Shown: one piece after another, positions 1 to 9,101 of the stretch
How positions within the stretch are numbered: position 1 is the first letter of the stretch
Layout: each line of letters starts with the position of its first letter
NCBI GenBank assembly: GCA_018644665.1
Contig: JABGQA010000106.1
Coordinates: forward strand, 1-64,000
Direction: 5' to 3'
Origin: Candidatus Poribacteria bacterium
Lineage (GTDB): Bacteria > Poribacteria > WGA-4E > GCA-2687025
DNA length: 64,000 nucleotides
The notes under the pieces: model-generated
The model's input: only the letters and a program-made list of their open reading frames with translations
What the model was told of the DNA's origin: nothing
The model's database searches: none
Position numbers and translations under genes: made by a program

Positions 1-45
1 CCTCGAGAGGCGCTAGCCCTGATCGGCGTCATCATGGAAAACTAA
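1..45 (+). CDS. possible 3' end of a plus-strand gene cut by the window edge
   Basis: An open frame enters from the left edge and stops at TAA at 43-45, giving a 14-residue tail ending LALIGVIMEN. It would converge on the glycerate kinase gene that ends at 113, which is a normal layout. The peptide is too short to assign to a family, and an open frame of this length can occur by chance. Confidence 0.3.
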   Translation, partial: PREALALIGVIMEN

Positions 46-112
46 ACAGCCCTGGTGGCCTAAGGTTGCCGGCGCGCCTCGGCGCTCTGGCACACGACAC
101 CGGTCGCATCAG

Positions 113-1261
113 CTACGAGACACTCACGCGGGATCCTGCCCTCACCAGGCGGGCGAGGCGTTCGGCGGCGGCTTCGGTCATTGCCATCGCGTCCGCTACC
201 GCTGTCTCCAGACCCACAGGCCCGGGCACGATCGGCATGGCGGCGTCGATGCCCGCGGCGTACACAGCGTCCGCGTCGTCCGCGACCGCTCCGCACAGGG
301 CGACCACCGGCACGTCACGCAGCGATGGCGACGAGGCGACTCCCACCGGCGTCTTGCCGAAGGCGGTCTGGCGGCTGATCTCGCCCTCGCCGGTGATGCA
401 CAGCGATGCGCCACGCGCCCGTGCATCGAAGTCCACGGCATCCAGGATGATGCTCACGCCGCTCTCCAGCTCCGCGCCGAGGAACGCCATCATGCCGGCG
501 CCAAGGCCACCTGCGGCACCCGCGCCGGGGACATCCGAGACATCAATGCCGAGGTCGCGAGAGATCACCTCCCCGAACCGTCCGAGATTCCGGTCGAGGG
601 CCGCGATCATGTCGGGCGTCGCCCCCTTCTGTGGGCCGTACACAGCGGACGCACCGTCCGGGCCGGTCAGAGGGTTGGCGACGTCGCATGCGACGATCGT
701 GTCGATGCGCGCCAGGCGTGGATCCGCGCCGGCCACATCGATGCGATGCAGCGCCGCGAGTCCGCCGCCCCCGCAAGCGATGTCGGCGCCGTCTACGTCA
801 GTGAGCCGCACGCCGAGCGCCTGCGCCATGCCGGCGCCGCCGTCGTTCGTCGCGCTTCCCCCGATACACGCGATGAGGCGTGTCACCTGCTCATCGAGAA
901 CACGCGCTATCAGTTCGCCCGTGCCGTAGGTTGTCGCGCGCATAGGGTCGCGCTCGTCGGGAGGCACGAGCGTGAGACCCGAGGCGGCGGCCATCTCGAT
1001 CACGGCGGTCTTGCCGTCGCCGAGGATGCCGAACACCGCGTCGGTCGGTGCGCCCATCGGGCCCGTAACACCGGCGGACGCGAGCCGGCCGCCGGTGGCG
1101 TCAACGAGTGACTGCACCGAGCCTTCGCCCCCGTCGGCCATGGGGATGAGTTCGTAAACGGCGTCGGGATAGATGCGCTGGAAACCCGTGGCGATGGCGT
1201 CCGCGGCCTGCTTGGCCGTGAGGCTACCTTTGAACGAGTCGGGGGCGATCACGATCTTCAT
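113..1261 (-). CDS. glycerate kinase (GlxK/GarK family)
   Basis: Predicted cytosolic enzyme that phosphorylates D-glycerate with ATP, feeding glyoxylate or glycerate into glycolysis. The 382-residue protein has the usual length of glycerate kinase family 2. It begins MKIVIAPDSFKGSLTA, the family's N-terminal signature, followed by PMADGGEGS at about 40-48, a glycine-rich IGGSATNDGGAG stretch near 140-152, and GAGAAGGLGAG further on. The frame stays open far upstream, but the family signature starts exactly at the ATG at 1261. That ATG overlaps the maf stop codon by four bases (ATGA), so the two genes are probably translationally coupled. The 2-phosphoglycerate versus 3-phosphoglycerate product cannot be told from sequence. 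Confidence 0.93.
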   Translation of the reverse strand: MKIVIAPDSFKGSLTAKQAADAIATGFQRIYPDAVYELIPMADGGEGSVQSLVDATGGRLASAGVTGPMGAPTDAVFGILGDGKTAVIEMAAASGLTLVPPDERDPMRATTYGTGELIARVLDEQVTRLIACIGGSATNDGGAGMAQALGVRLTDVDGADIACGGGGLAALHRIDVAGADPRLARIDTIVACDVANPLTGPDGASAVYGPQKGATPDMIAALDRNLGRFGEVISRDLGIDVSDVPGAGAAGGLGAGMMAFLGAELESGVSIILDAVDFDARARGASLCITGEGEISRQTAFGKTPVGVASSPSLRDVPVVALCGAVADDADAVYAAGIDAAMPIVPGPVGLETAVADAMAMTEAAAERLARLVRAGSRVSVS

Positions 1262-1848
1262 GCGCCGTGCTCCTCGTTCCAGGCGAGGAGCCAACGCGAC
1301 AGGCGCGCCAAGGGCAATCCGACCACCGCGTAGTAACAGCCGTCTACGCGTTCCACGAACGCCGCCGCATCCTCTTGGATGCCGTACGCGCCGGCCTTGT
1401 CCATGGGCCTCCCGGACGCGACGTAGGCGTCTATCTCTGAAGGACGTAGGTCGCGGAACGTGACTTCGGTCTCGACTACCCACGACTCGCCTGACGCGGC
1501 GGCATCCCACGCCAGAGCGACGCCGGTGGCGACCGTGTGCGTTCGCCCCGCGAGGCGGCCGAGCATTTCGCGGGCGTCGCGCGGGTCCTCCGGCTTGCCG
1601 AGCGCCTCGCCGTCGAGGACCACGACTGTGTCCGAGCCGAGGACCGGTCTGGAGTCCGTCGTCAGGACGGCGACTGCGGCCGCCTTGTCGCGGGCCACGT
1701 GTTCGGCGGCGTGGACGGGGCTCGCCCCGACTGGGTGCTCTTCCGCGATGGCCGCCGGGCGCACGTCGAAGGGGACGCCTATCTGGCTCAGCAATTCCGC
1801 GCGCCTGGGCGACGCCGAGGCGAGGACGATGCGTGGGTACGTGATCAC
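1258..1848 (-). CDS. maf: Maf-family nucleoside triphosphate pyrophosphatase
   Basis: Predicted house-cleaning enzyme that hydrolyses non-canonical or excess nucleoside triphosphates (dTTP/UTP type or m7GTP type) to monophosphates, in the cytosol. The 196-residue protein has the Maf signatures in order: LASASPRR at residues 9-16, GSDTVV at 71-76 with the catalytic Asp, and DKAGAYGIQ at about 150-158. Length is normal. It lies immediately downstream of a small DUF4190-like gene and overlaps the glycerate kinase start by ATGA. The DKAGAYG(I)Q motif favours the YhdE dTTP/UTP subgroup, but this is an inference. Confidence 0.92.
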   Translation of the reverse strand: MITYPRIVLASASPRRAELLSQIGVPFDVRPAAIAEEHPVGASPVHAAEHVARDKAAAVAVLTTDSRPVLGSDTVVVLDGEALGKPEDPRDAREMLGRLAGRTHTVATGVALAWDAAASGESWVVETEVTFRDLRPSEIDAYVASGRPMDKAGAYGIQEDAAAFVERVDGCYYAVVGLPLARLSRWLLAWNEEHGA

Positions 1849-1851
1849 CGC

Positions 1852-2124
1852 CTAGCCCAGCGACCCGACGAGGGTGCCGAGCGTCGCAAGTCCGCCCAGG
1901 AATGCCGCCCATATCGCCCCGAGAACGAGCAGGACGGTGGCGACCATCCCGAGAATCATGCCGATCTTCGTGATCGTCCGATCATCGTCGCTGATTTCAC
2001 CACGGTCCATGCGCTTGAGGTCTGTATTGCCCATGATCCAGGCGGGGACACCCAACGGCAGGCACGAGCACGCGAAGGCCAGGATCGACAGGACGAGGAT
2101 CAGTGTGCCGCGGCCCTTTTCCAT
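1852..2124 (-). CDS. small DUF4190-like membrane protein
   Basis: A 90-residue protein with two hydrophobic segments (about 6-30 and 53-78) flanking a short polar loop that contains IMGNTDLKRMDRGEISDDD. The pattern 'GxPAWIMGNxDLKxMxxGxI...' between two helices is typical of DUF4190-type proteins, whose function is unknown. It stops three bases before the maf start, so it is likely co-transcribed with maf and the glycerate kinase gene. No catalytic residues are evident. Confidence 0.75.
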   Translation of the reverse strand: MEKGRGTLILVLSILAFACSCLPLGVPAWIMGNTDLKRMDRGEISDDDRTITKIGMILGMVATVLLVLGAIWAAFLGGLATLGTLVGSLG

Positions 2125-2158
2125 GGGTCGTTCCTAACGTGGTCCTGCGTGGGCCGGG

Positions 2159-3067
2159 TTAGAGGCGCGCCCACGCCTCAGTGAGCGTCCGCTTCGCGTT
2201 CGCGAGCACGACCTCGGACGACTGCCCCTCCATCGGCTTCACCTCGAAGCTGACCAGCGGCGGGTCGTCCGACGGCGTCAGATACTCGATGTCCATCAGC
2301 ACGCGTAGGAACTCGACGAGTTCGTCCACGCCGTTCTCGCCGCCCTCGACACCGAAGTGCGGGTGCTGGTCGCCGTAGGCCGGGTGGTCGGGGTCGCGCA
2401 TCACGCAGTTCCCGATATGGACGTGGACGAGGTCGTACTGCGTTGCCGTGAGCGCCTTCTGCGCCGACTCGAACTGCAGCGGCAGGTGCGACAGGTCGAC
2501 CATGAGGCCGAAGTTGTCCCGGTTCACGAGGCGCGCCAGCGTCACGGCGTCGTCGGACGGCCCGATGAGGGCCCGCTTGTCGATGGTGCGGTCGAACGTC
2601 TCGAGTGTAATCGCCACATCGCTGTCGAGTCCGTAGTCGCATAGCTCCCGCAGAGAGCGCGCGAGTATGCCGATCGCTTCCTCGCGGCGCGCCGCCCCCG
2701 GATCAGGGCCGCTGAGCAGGGCGAGGCTCGTCGCTCCGACCTCGCGCGCCTCGTCGACACGCTCCTTCAGCGCCGTCACCGCCGCCGTCCGTTCATCTTC
2801 GCAGAAGGAATTCGGGTTCAGCTTCTGCGTGAGCACAGCTGGCTGCGCCGCGTAGGCGCACGCCAGGCCGGCGGTCTTGAGGACGTCTCTCACGTTGGCG
2901 CGGGTGTCTGCGGAGTGAATCCCCGTGATCTCGATGGCGTTGAAGAACGGATCCTCGGCGATCTGGGTCACCGTCTCGAGGATCGGGCCTTCGCCAGTGA
3001 TGCACGCTGGGAACGCCATGCAATGCACGACGCCGATCCGCATGTATTCGTATATCGATCCGTCCAC
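2159..3067 (-). CDS. sugar phosphate isomerase/epimerase-like TIM-barrel protein
   Basis: A 302-residue protein of the AP-endonuclease-2/xylose-isomerase-like TIM-barrel superfamily. These enzymes use a divalent metal to isomerise or epimerise sugars or inositols. Candidate metal ligands follow the family order: Glu in AITLETFD, Asp in LMVDLSHLP, His in LVHVHIGNC and Glu in SFEVKPMEG. The start is a GTG at 3067 preceded by AGGAG seven bases upstream; an internal ATG eight codons later has no better site. Substrate is unknown. Similar genes are common beside sulfatases and glycan-degradation genes in Planctomycetes-like bacteria, which fits the sulfatase 2.7 kb away. Confidence 0.82.
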   Translation of the reverse strand: MDGSIYEYMRIGVVHCMAFPACITGEGPILETVTQIAEDPFFNAIEITGIHSADTRANVRDVLKTAGLACAYAAQPAVLTQKLNPNSFCEDERTAAVTALKERVDEAREVGATSLALLSGPDPGAARREEAIGILARSLRELCDYGLDSDVAITLETFDRTIDKRALIGPSDDAVTLARLVNRDNFGLMVDLSHLPLQFESAQKALTATQYDLVHVHIGNCVMRDPDHPAYGDQHPHFGVEGGENGVDELVEFLRVLMDIEYLTPSDDPPLVSFEVKPMEGQSSEVVLANAKRTLTEAWARL

Positions 3068-3085
3068 GGGCGGCTCCTATCGCGG

Positions 3086-3694
3086 CTACTGCGCCACTTG
3101 CGCGAGCAACGTTGCCGCGCCGACGTTGGGGTCGAGTTCTGTTGCCGCGCGCGCCAGCGACGAGGCGGTTGTCGGGTCGCCAGCGTAGAAGTAGCACCAC
3201 CCCTCCAGGGCGCGCAACTGCGCCTCGGAGGTGTAGTCGTGACGGTAAAGGCTCGCCGGCGAGGCGCCCCGTGCGGAGGCCAGCGCGTTTGCCGCGTCGA
3301 GGAGGCCCTTCACGCCGCCGCGCGTCATGTAGAGCGCTTGGCCCATGCCCACCCAGGCGTCGGCGAAGTCGCCGTCCACCCGGAGAGCTGCGCCGAACGA
3401 GTCGGCCGCCAGATCGAGGACATCGTCCGTCGGAGCGCCTTCGAGGAGGTGCAGACGCGTCCAGCCGAGGCCGTTGTGCGCGTCGGCCTGAGAGGCGTCC
3501 AGGTTCACCGCGCGTTCGAACTCAACGAGGGCGACGGAGAAGTCCCGCGTGGCGTACGCCGACCACCCGCGCTCAACGGCTGCCTGGGCAGATGCGCCGT
3601 CGTCACCGGCTGGATCGGCGGAGTCTCCGCCACATCCGGCCCACATCAGGGCCCACACCGCCGCTGCGATCGCGCCGAACTGTCGTACGGTCAC
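3086..3694 (-). CDS. TPR-repeat lipoprotein, function unknown
   Basis: With a GTG start at 3694 (GGGAG six bases upstream) the product is 202 residues. It opens with a short hydrophobic signal ending in WAGC at residues 18-21, a probable though imperfect lipobox. The rest is alpha-helical with tetratricopeptide-like repeats, for example AVERGWSAYATRDFSVALVE and AAALRVDGDFADAWVGMGQA-type segments. TPR lipoproteins usually scaffold protein complexes at the periplasmic face of the outer or inner membrane. A longer in-frame version starting at 3826 is possible but would bury the signal sequence, so the shorter start is preferred. It sits between the isomerase and a large membrane protein gene. 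Confidence 0.75.
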   Translation of the reverse strand: MTVRQFGAIAAAVWALMWAGCGGDSADPAGDDGASAQAAVERGWSAYATRDFSVALVEFERAVNLDASQADAHNGLGWTRLHLLEGAPTDDVLDLAADSFGAALRVDGDFADAWVGMGQALYMTRGGVKGLLDAANALASARGASPASLYRHDYTSEAQLRALEGWCYFYAGDPTTASSLARAATELDPNVGAATLLAQVAQ

Positions 3695-3776
3695 GTCAGG
3701 CTCCCTGTGGCCGGTACCGGCTTCGCTCACATGATACCCGAGCGCCCGGGGCGCGTCGAATGGCGGCCGTGTGCGG

Positions 3777-5738
3777 TCACTTCGGCGTGGGAAGGAAGTT
3801 GTAGCCGTCGCCCGTAGCGGCGCCAACGACGGTCCACATGCCCGCCATCAGGTAATCGCCGAGCACGAGACCGAGGAACAGCGGGCGTGCCTCGTGATAC
3901 GTCTTGGGCCCGCCGATCCGTATCAGCAGGGACTTCACGCCCCACGCGATGAACAATGACGACCACAGGAAGTAGGGCGCGGAACTGGCTCCGACAGCGT
4001 ACCCAATTGGGTGCAACTGGAAGCCGACGAAACGGTGTCGCAAGCCGACCATCGCGACCGTGGCCACGGCTCCCAGGAGGAGGCTGTACACCTCCGGCCA
4101 CTGCGTCGCTTGCGGGTTACGGATCGACGAGGCGGCCCGGCGAAAGGGAGTCTCCGAGAACCACCGGCCGCCGAGTGCGAATGTGGAAGCGCCCTCCGCG
4201 TACCCGAGGCGCAATGTCGCGATGTACCCAACGACCAACGACACGACGACGGCCACCGCCAGCGCGAGCGTCACGCCCGACCGGCCGATGCCGCTACGAC
4301 GGCCGATGTACAGGCCATGCATCATGTGGGGCATCGCGAGCTGCTCCCACCCGCGCATGGGCGAGTGCTGCGGAATGCCGAGGACCGGGATGGCCCAGAG
4401 GCCGACCGCGCGGGCGCCGAACAGGATGCGCACGTAATCGGTCGGGTAGAACGGCGCCTGAACGACGAGCATGCCGCCGTTGGCCACCATCCAGGTGAGG
4501 ACCGTCGACACGAGCAAGTAGACGCCCATCACGACTACGGCGATGTGCGCGGACACGCCCGCCCGCACTAGCAGAACGACCATCAGTGTTGCGGCCACGG
4601 CCAGGCCAGCAGCCGCGGATCGCTGTGGGATGTAGTCGTCGTCGGCAGGCGCGGCGGAGGGCGACAGGAGCCGGCGTAGACCGGACGCAATGTGCCCGCG
4701 CGCCGTCCAGGCGAGCATGAAGCCGACCACGAGCATCGACCCCATCGACTGCCTGCTGGCGGATGTCCACGCGCCGACAGGGACGGAGAACGCCTGGATG
4801 AGGACATACTGCGCCTTGAACAGCAAGAAGAAGAACCAGAAGCTGAACGATATCTCCAAGGGGAGCAGGTATCCCACGCCGATCACGCACGGGAAGACCA
4901 TGACAACGATGGCCGGCCACGCGCGAAGCGCGGTCCACGGGCGCGCCGTCGCGCCCCGGGACAGGTTGTACACCGTCGGCAGCTCGGGGACGCTCGGGAT
5001 GTAGTGGTGCAGGCCGTTGACCGTGTGCAGGACGACCGGAACCGCCACCCCTACCCACAACGCGCGGCGGGCGAGCAGCGATGGCGCCGAGGGCCCGCTG
5101 GGGGCAGACGTGATGATCTCCAACGGCACGCGCGCCAGCGGGAAGCTGAACCGTTCGCGCTCGACCCACGGCCGCCGCAGAATCGCGCACAGACAGAAGA
5201 GGCCGGCGAACGCGGCCAGCACGAACGCCGTCCAGAACGCGAGCGGTACGAGCCACGCCTCCCACGGCACGGGCCGGGCGCCACCCACAGGACGGTCGAA
5301 GAAGGCGTGCGCCGCCAGTTCGTTCGACACGTACGCCCACGATGGCAGGGCGGAGACTAGGAGGGCGCGCCAGTCGTTCTCGGGCGTAGCGTAGTGGAGC
5401 GGCGACGCCAGGAGCGGCACGAGGTACGCCACGACGCCCCTCAGCGGGATCACGCTCGCGACCGCGGTCATGATCCATACGATGGCCAGCTCGGAGCCGA
5501 CGAGGGGCCGTCCGCGGCGGCTTCTGCGAAGGGCAACGTTGAGCGGCAGGAGAATCAGCGCGAGCAACACCAACGGCGCCAGCGGCAGGTTGCCGCCTAA
5601 CGACGATCCGCGGGCGTAGTAGTTGCTGTACGGCGCTACGGCGCTCTGGAGGGCAACCCACGCCGTCCCGATGAGGAGCGATCGTCTCGACATGCGTGGG
5701 GTTGCTCGTGGCGCTTGACCCGGCGGGATAACCTCCAT
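3777..5738 (-). CDS. large polytopic membrane protein, DUF6785/DUF6784 type (copy 1)
   Basis: A 653-residue integral membrane protein with roughly a dozen hydrophobic segments. Shared landmarks include the WLVPLAFWTAF and ERFSFPLARVPLEI segments in the N-terminal half and FLGLVLGDYLMAGMWTVVG near the C-terminus. This architecture is recognised as the DUF6785/DUF6784 family of uncharacterised, OPT-transporter-like proteins. Transport is an inference; no substrate is known. A second ATG at 5693 (MSRRSLLIG) sits just before the first helix and is an equally likely start; neither has a strong ribosome site. It is divergent from the sulfatase gene with about 85-130 bp between them, so a shared promoter region is likely. 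A diverged paralogue lies at 50434-52461. Confidence 0.72.
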   Translation of the reverse strand: MEVIPPGQAPRATPRMSRRSLLIGTAWVALQSAVAPYSNYYARGSSLGGNLPLAPLVLLALILLPLNVALRRSRRGRPLVGSELAIVWIMTAVASVIPLRGVVAYLVPLLASPLHYATPENDWRALLVSALPSWAYVSNELAAHAFFDRPVGGARPVPWEAWLVPLAFWTAFVLAAFAGLFCLCAILRRPWVERERFSFPLARVPLEIITSAPSGPSAPSLLARRALWVGVAVPVVLHTVNGLHHYIPSVPELPTVYNLSRGATARPWTALRAWPAIVVMVFPCVIGVGYLLPLEISFSFWFFFLLFKAQYVLIQAFSVPVGAWTSASRQSMGSMLVVGFMLAWTARGHIASGLRRLLSPSAAPADDDYIPQRSAAAGLAVAATLMVVLLVRAGVSAHIAVVVMGVYLLVSTVLTWMVANGGMLVVQAPFYPTDYVRILFGARAVGLWAIPVLGIPQHSPMRGWEQLAMPHMMHGLYIGRRSGIGRSGVTLALAVAVVVSLVVGYIATLRLGYAEGASTFALGGRWFSETPFRRAASSIRNPQATQWPEVYSLLLGAVATVAMVGLRHRFVGFQLHPIGYAVGASSAPYFLWSSLFIAWGVKSLLIRIGGPKTYHEARPLFLGLVLGDYLMAGMWTVVGAATGDGYNFLPTPK

Positions 5739-5821
5739 ACCATCCGTCCGCGCCGCAGCATACCGGTCGTACCCGCGCCCGGCAACTTGCCCAAGAGCCA
5801 GACAACACGGAGCGCCGTAAC

Positions 5822-7210
5822 ATGAGCGACCGCCGCCCCAACATCCTCGTGTTCCTGACCGACGACCACGGGCAGTGGGCGCTCCCTACCTACGGCAATC
5901 GCGAGATAATCGCGCCGAACATCGACTACCTCGCCTCCTCGGGCGTGCGCATGGCGAACGCGTTCACGCCTTGCCCAGTGTGCTCGCCCGCCCGCGCGAG
6001 TTTCTTCACAGGCCGCTTGCCGTCTCAACACGGCGTGCACGACTGGCTGCGCGAGTCAGAGCAGGCGCTGACGCACCCGGGCATCGACGATCAGACGAAC
6101 ATCGCGGAACTGTTGCAGGACGCGGGGTACTACACGGGCCTGGTGGGCAAGTGGCACTGCGCCCGCTCTTCCGAGCCGAAGCGCGGCTTCGACCGCTGGT
6201 TCAGCTACCAGGTCGCTCAGTACCCGCACTTCGGCGAGCAGAACTTCTCGGACGAGGGAGAGCACGTGCAGCGGACCGGGCACCAGTCGGCGCTGTTGAC
6301 CGATGAAGCCGTCGCGTTTCTGCGTGATCGGCCGCACGACCAGCCGTTCTTCCTCTTCGTGGGCTACGTCAACACGCACACGCCACACACGCAGCAGCCC
6401 GAACGCCTGGTGTCGCATTACCGCAACGCCACATTCGACGACATTCCCGACGAGCAGCCTGCGTCGTGCCACGGCAGGCCGGGCAGACAGATCCCAGAGC
6501 GCGAGAAGCTGCGCGAGGAATGGGCGCAATACTACGCGTCGGTCACGATGATCGACGACCAGGTGGGGCGCCTGCTGGACGAGCTGGACGCCGGCGGCGA
6601 CCTGGCGAACACCCTCGTCGTCTACACGGGCGACCACGGGCACATGAACGGTCACCACGGCCTGTTCAACAAGGGAAACGGGACGGTCCCGCAGAACTTC
6701 ATCGAGGAGTCGATCCGCGTCCCGTGCGTGATGGCGTGGCACGACGGGATCGCGGCGGGCCAGTCGCGCGACGAGATGGTCGATCTCTGCGATGTGTACG
6801 CGACGCTGCTCGACGCTGCCGGCGTGGATGTGCCGGAGGACACCCGGCGCGAGATCGACTCGCCGGGCGCCTCGTTCCTGCCGCTGGTTGTCGACGGGGA
6901 AGGGCTGTGGAAGGACACGCAGTTCTGCGAGTACGGCAACGCCCGTATGGCTCGCACGGAGACGCACAAGCTCGTCGTCCGCTACCCCGGCCCAAACGGG
7001 ACGTTCCCCAACGAGCTGTACGACCTGGAGAACGACCCACGCGAGCGCATCAACAGATACGATGACGCCGCGTACTCCGAGACGCAAGCCGAGCTACAGG
7101 GGCCGCTGGACCTGCATTTCGCTCGGTTCGAGATCGCCGACCGGAGTGGCGCCGACATCGCGAGCCGGCCACAGTGCAACCCGAACGAGCCGTGGCGCGC
7201 CAAAGTGTAG
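5822..7210 (+). CDS. sulfatase (Cys-type, type I)
   Basis: Predicted hydrolase of sulfate esters, 462 residues. Metal-binding aspartates appear at LTDDHGQ (Asp14, Asp15). The formylglycine motif is CSPAR with Cys54 and Arg58, meaning it needs a formylglycine-generating enzyme, which is not in this window. A second metal site follows in YTGDHGHMNGHHG near residues 260-275. No signal peptide is seen, so the enzyme may be cytosolic or the true start may lie elsewhere. Sulfatases of this kind in marine and particle-associated bacteria usually act on sulfated polysaccharides or choline sulfate. The neighbouring divergent membrane protein could supply substrate, but that is a guess. Confidence 0.9.
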   Translation: MSDRRPNILVFLTDDHGQWALPTYGNREIIAPNIDYLASSGVRMANAFTPCPVCSPARASFFTGRLPSQHGVHDWLRESEQALTHPGIDDQTNIAELLQDAGYYTGLVGKWHCARSSEPKRGFDRWFSYQVAQYPHFGEQNFSDEGEHVQRTGHQSALLTDEAVAFLRDRPHDQPFFLFVGYVNTHTPHTQQPERLVSHYRNATFDDIPDEQPASCHGRPGRQIPEREKLREEWAQYYASVTMIDDQVGRLLDELDAGGDLANTLVVYTGDHGHMNGHHGLFNKGNGTVPQNFIEESIRVPCVMAWHDGIAAGQSRDEMVDLCDVYATLLDAAGVDVPEDTRREIDSPGASFLPLVVDGEGLWKDTQFCEYGNARMARTETHKLVVRYPGPNGTFPNELYDLENDPRERINRYDDAAYSETQAELQGPLDLHFARFEIADRSGADIASRPQCNPNEPWRAKV

Positions 7211-7216
7211 GGCGCC

Positions 7217-8191
7217 CTACGACAGCCGCTCGACGAACGCGCTGTTCAGGATCTCGAGGATCAGCTCGTCGTACGACATCCCGGCGGTGCGTGCTTGCGC
7301 GGGCAGGTCGCTCAGGTCAGTCAGTCCTGGCAGCGTGTTGATCTCGGTGATGTACGGGGCGCCGTCTGGCGTCACGATCATGTCCACGCGCGACACTCCA
7401 TGGCAGCCGAGCGAAGCGTGCGCCCGGCGCGCCATGTCCTGCACCTCGGCGGTGACGTCGTCGGTCAGGCGCGCGGGCAGGAAGAACGCCGTCATGCCGT
7501 CCGTGTACTTGGCCTCGTAGTCGTAGAACTCGTTCTGCGGCACCAACTCCAGCACCGGCAACGCCCGCGCCTTCGCGCCCACGCCGATGATACCCACGGT
7601 GATTTCCATGCCCGGGACGTACCTCTCGGCGAAGATCGAGCGGAACTCGTAGTGCGTCTTTAGCAGGACGGGGCCAAGGTCCCCGGCATCCCGCACAACC
7701 GTAACGCCCAAGCTCGATCCCTCCGCCACGGGCTTCACCACCAGCGGGAAGTCGAGGGCGTCGGCTACGTCGTCCACTCGGGCGCGGACGTCTCCGTGCG
7801 GATCGATGCTCACCCAGGGCGGCGTCGGCAGTCCGACTACCTGCAGGATCTGCTTCGTCTTGACCTTATCCATCGCGACCGAGCTGGACAGGACGCCCGA
7901 CCCGGTGTACCGGTATTCCAGCGTGTCGAGGCAGCCCTGCATCGTCCCGTCCTCGCCGCCCCGGCCGTGCAGCGCGAGGAGGACCGCGTCGGGCGCGAAG
8001 TCGCGGAGTGACGGTAGCCAGTCCTCGCGGCGTGGGTCGATGGGGGCGTGCTCGATACCGGCGCGCGTTAGCGCGGCCATCACGTTCGCGCCGGAACGCA
8101 ACGACACTTCCCGTTCGCCGGACATCCCACCCAGCATCACCGCGACCCGCTTGTCGACCAGTCGCTCGCGCAACTCATGCAGCCGTGTCAC
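7217..8191 (-). CDS. ddl: D-alanine--D-alanine ligase
   Basis: Cytosolic ATP-grasp enzyme joining two D-alanines for peptidoglycan precursor synthesis. The 324-residue protein has the ddl signatures in order: VMLGGMSGEREVSLRSG at about 18-34, LLALHGRGGEDGTMQG at about 71-86, ATP-grasp segment FPLVVKPVAEGSSLGV near 146-161, and C-terminal YITEINTLPGLTDLS with the metal-binding Glu and Asn. Length is normal. It converges on the sulfatase gene with only six bases between the stop codons. It lies downstream of the DUF58 gene, which starts 20 bases upstream of the ddl start side. Confidence 0.95.
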   Translation of the reverse strand: MTRLHELRERLVDKRVAVMLGGMSGEREVSLRSGANVMAALTRAGIEHAPIDPRREDWLPSLRDFAPDAVLLALHGRGGEDGTMQGCLDTLEYRYTGSGVLSSSVAMDKVKTKQILQVVGLPTPPWVSIDPHGDVRARVDDVADALDFPLVVKPVAEGSSLGVTVVRDAGDLGPVLLKTHYEFRSIFAERYVPGMEITVGIIGVGAKARALPVLELVPQNEFYDYEAKYTDGMTAFFLPARLTDDVTAEVQDMARRAHASLGCHGVSRVDMIVTPDGAPYITEINTLPGLTDLSDLPAQARTAGMSYDELILEILNSAFVERLS

Positions 8192-8210
8192 GATCCGTCC
8201 TCCGGGGCGT

Positions 8211-9101
8211 TCATGCGACGATTCCGGCGTTGCGGAAGTTCTTCAGGAAAACGTCAGGGCCGACCTCATCGGTACGGACGCTTGCGTACCGGATGCCGAG
8301 CGCCGACGCCACGCGCGGGATCTCTCGGAGGAGGCCGTCGCGACGACGCGCGTAGGCGGCCGCGGCGTTGTCGTCCCAGGCGATGTCGCGCGCGCGGCCG
8401 GTCTCGGCGTCCTGGATGCGCAGCGGGCCCGTCGGTGGCGCGTCGTACAGCGCCGCCGGCACGAGATGCACGGCCGCCGCCTCGAACGGCTCCAGCGCTC
8501 GCAGTGAAGTTCGCGCGCCTGACTCGTCCAGCATGTCGCTCAGGAGGACGAACACGCCGGTGTCTCGCGCTCGCGACGCGTACGTTCGCATCGCGCGTCC
8601 GATGTCGGCGTCGTCCTGCGGCTCCATTGACGCCAGGGCGGCCTCGATGCCCGAGATCCCGGCGCGTCGAGAAACCCGCGCGAGCGTGTCGGCCGTGTGC
8701 GTGAGGCCCACCACGACCACCGTCGCCCCTGCGTTGAGCGCGACGAACGCGAGCCCCCGCGCGATGGCGCGGGCCGCGCCCAACCCGTTGGGGGCGCCGA
8801 CCGCCATCGACCGACTCAAGTCCACGGCGAGGTGCACGGGCAACGCCGAGTCGTGCGCGTGTCGCTTCACGACCAGTCTGTCCGTCCGCGCCGCGGCGTT
8901 CCAGTCGACCCGACGGAGGTCGTCGCCGGGCGCGTACGGCCGGTGGTCGACGAACTCCATCCGGCCGCCGACGCCTTTGCCTACGCGATCCCCAACTCGG
9001 TACGAACGGTGTGGGACGTGCGCCTGCAGGCGCAAGCCGCGCAGCCTGGTGAGGTCTATCGCTGTGACGCTGACGGTCGCGGGGTCGGTCAGGTCGCGCA
9101 C
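8211..9101 (-). CDS. DUF58 domain protein
   Basis: A 296-residue protein matching the DUF58 pattern: GGRMEFVDHRPYAPGDD followed by LRRVDWNAAAR near residues 45-72, then LAVDLSRSMAVG near 91-102, a von Willebrand-A-like metal-binding (MIDAS-like) segment. DUF58 proteins usually sit in operons with a MoxR AAA+ ATPase and are implicated in assembling complexes or cell-envelope structures. No moxR is present here. Start is GTG at 9101, overlapping the end of the HD-domain gene by 13 bases, which suggests coupling. No transmembrane segment is visible, unlike some family members. Confidence 0.82.
   Translation of the reverse strand: MRDLTDPATVSVTAIDLTRLRGLRLQAHVPHRSYRVGDRVGKGVGGRMEFVDHRPYAPGDDLRRVDWNAAARTDRLVVKRHAHDSALPVHLAVDLSRSMAVGAPNGLGAARAIARGLAFVALNAGATVVVVGLTHTADTLARVSRRAGISGIEAALASMEPQDDADIGRAMRTYASRARDTGVFVLLSDMLDESGARTSLRALEPFEAAAVHLVPAALYDAPPTGPLRIQDAETGRARDIAWDDNAAAAYARRRDGLLREIPRVASALGIRYASVRTDEVGPDVFLKNFRNAGIVA

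Noticed and set aside
4294..5844. 516-codon minus-strand frame overlapping the DUF6785-type gene
   Set aside because: It is an alternative frame of the same strand with Arg/Pro/Gly-rich composition; the membrane protein frame has clear helices and family landmarks.
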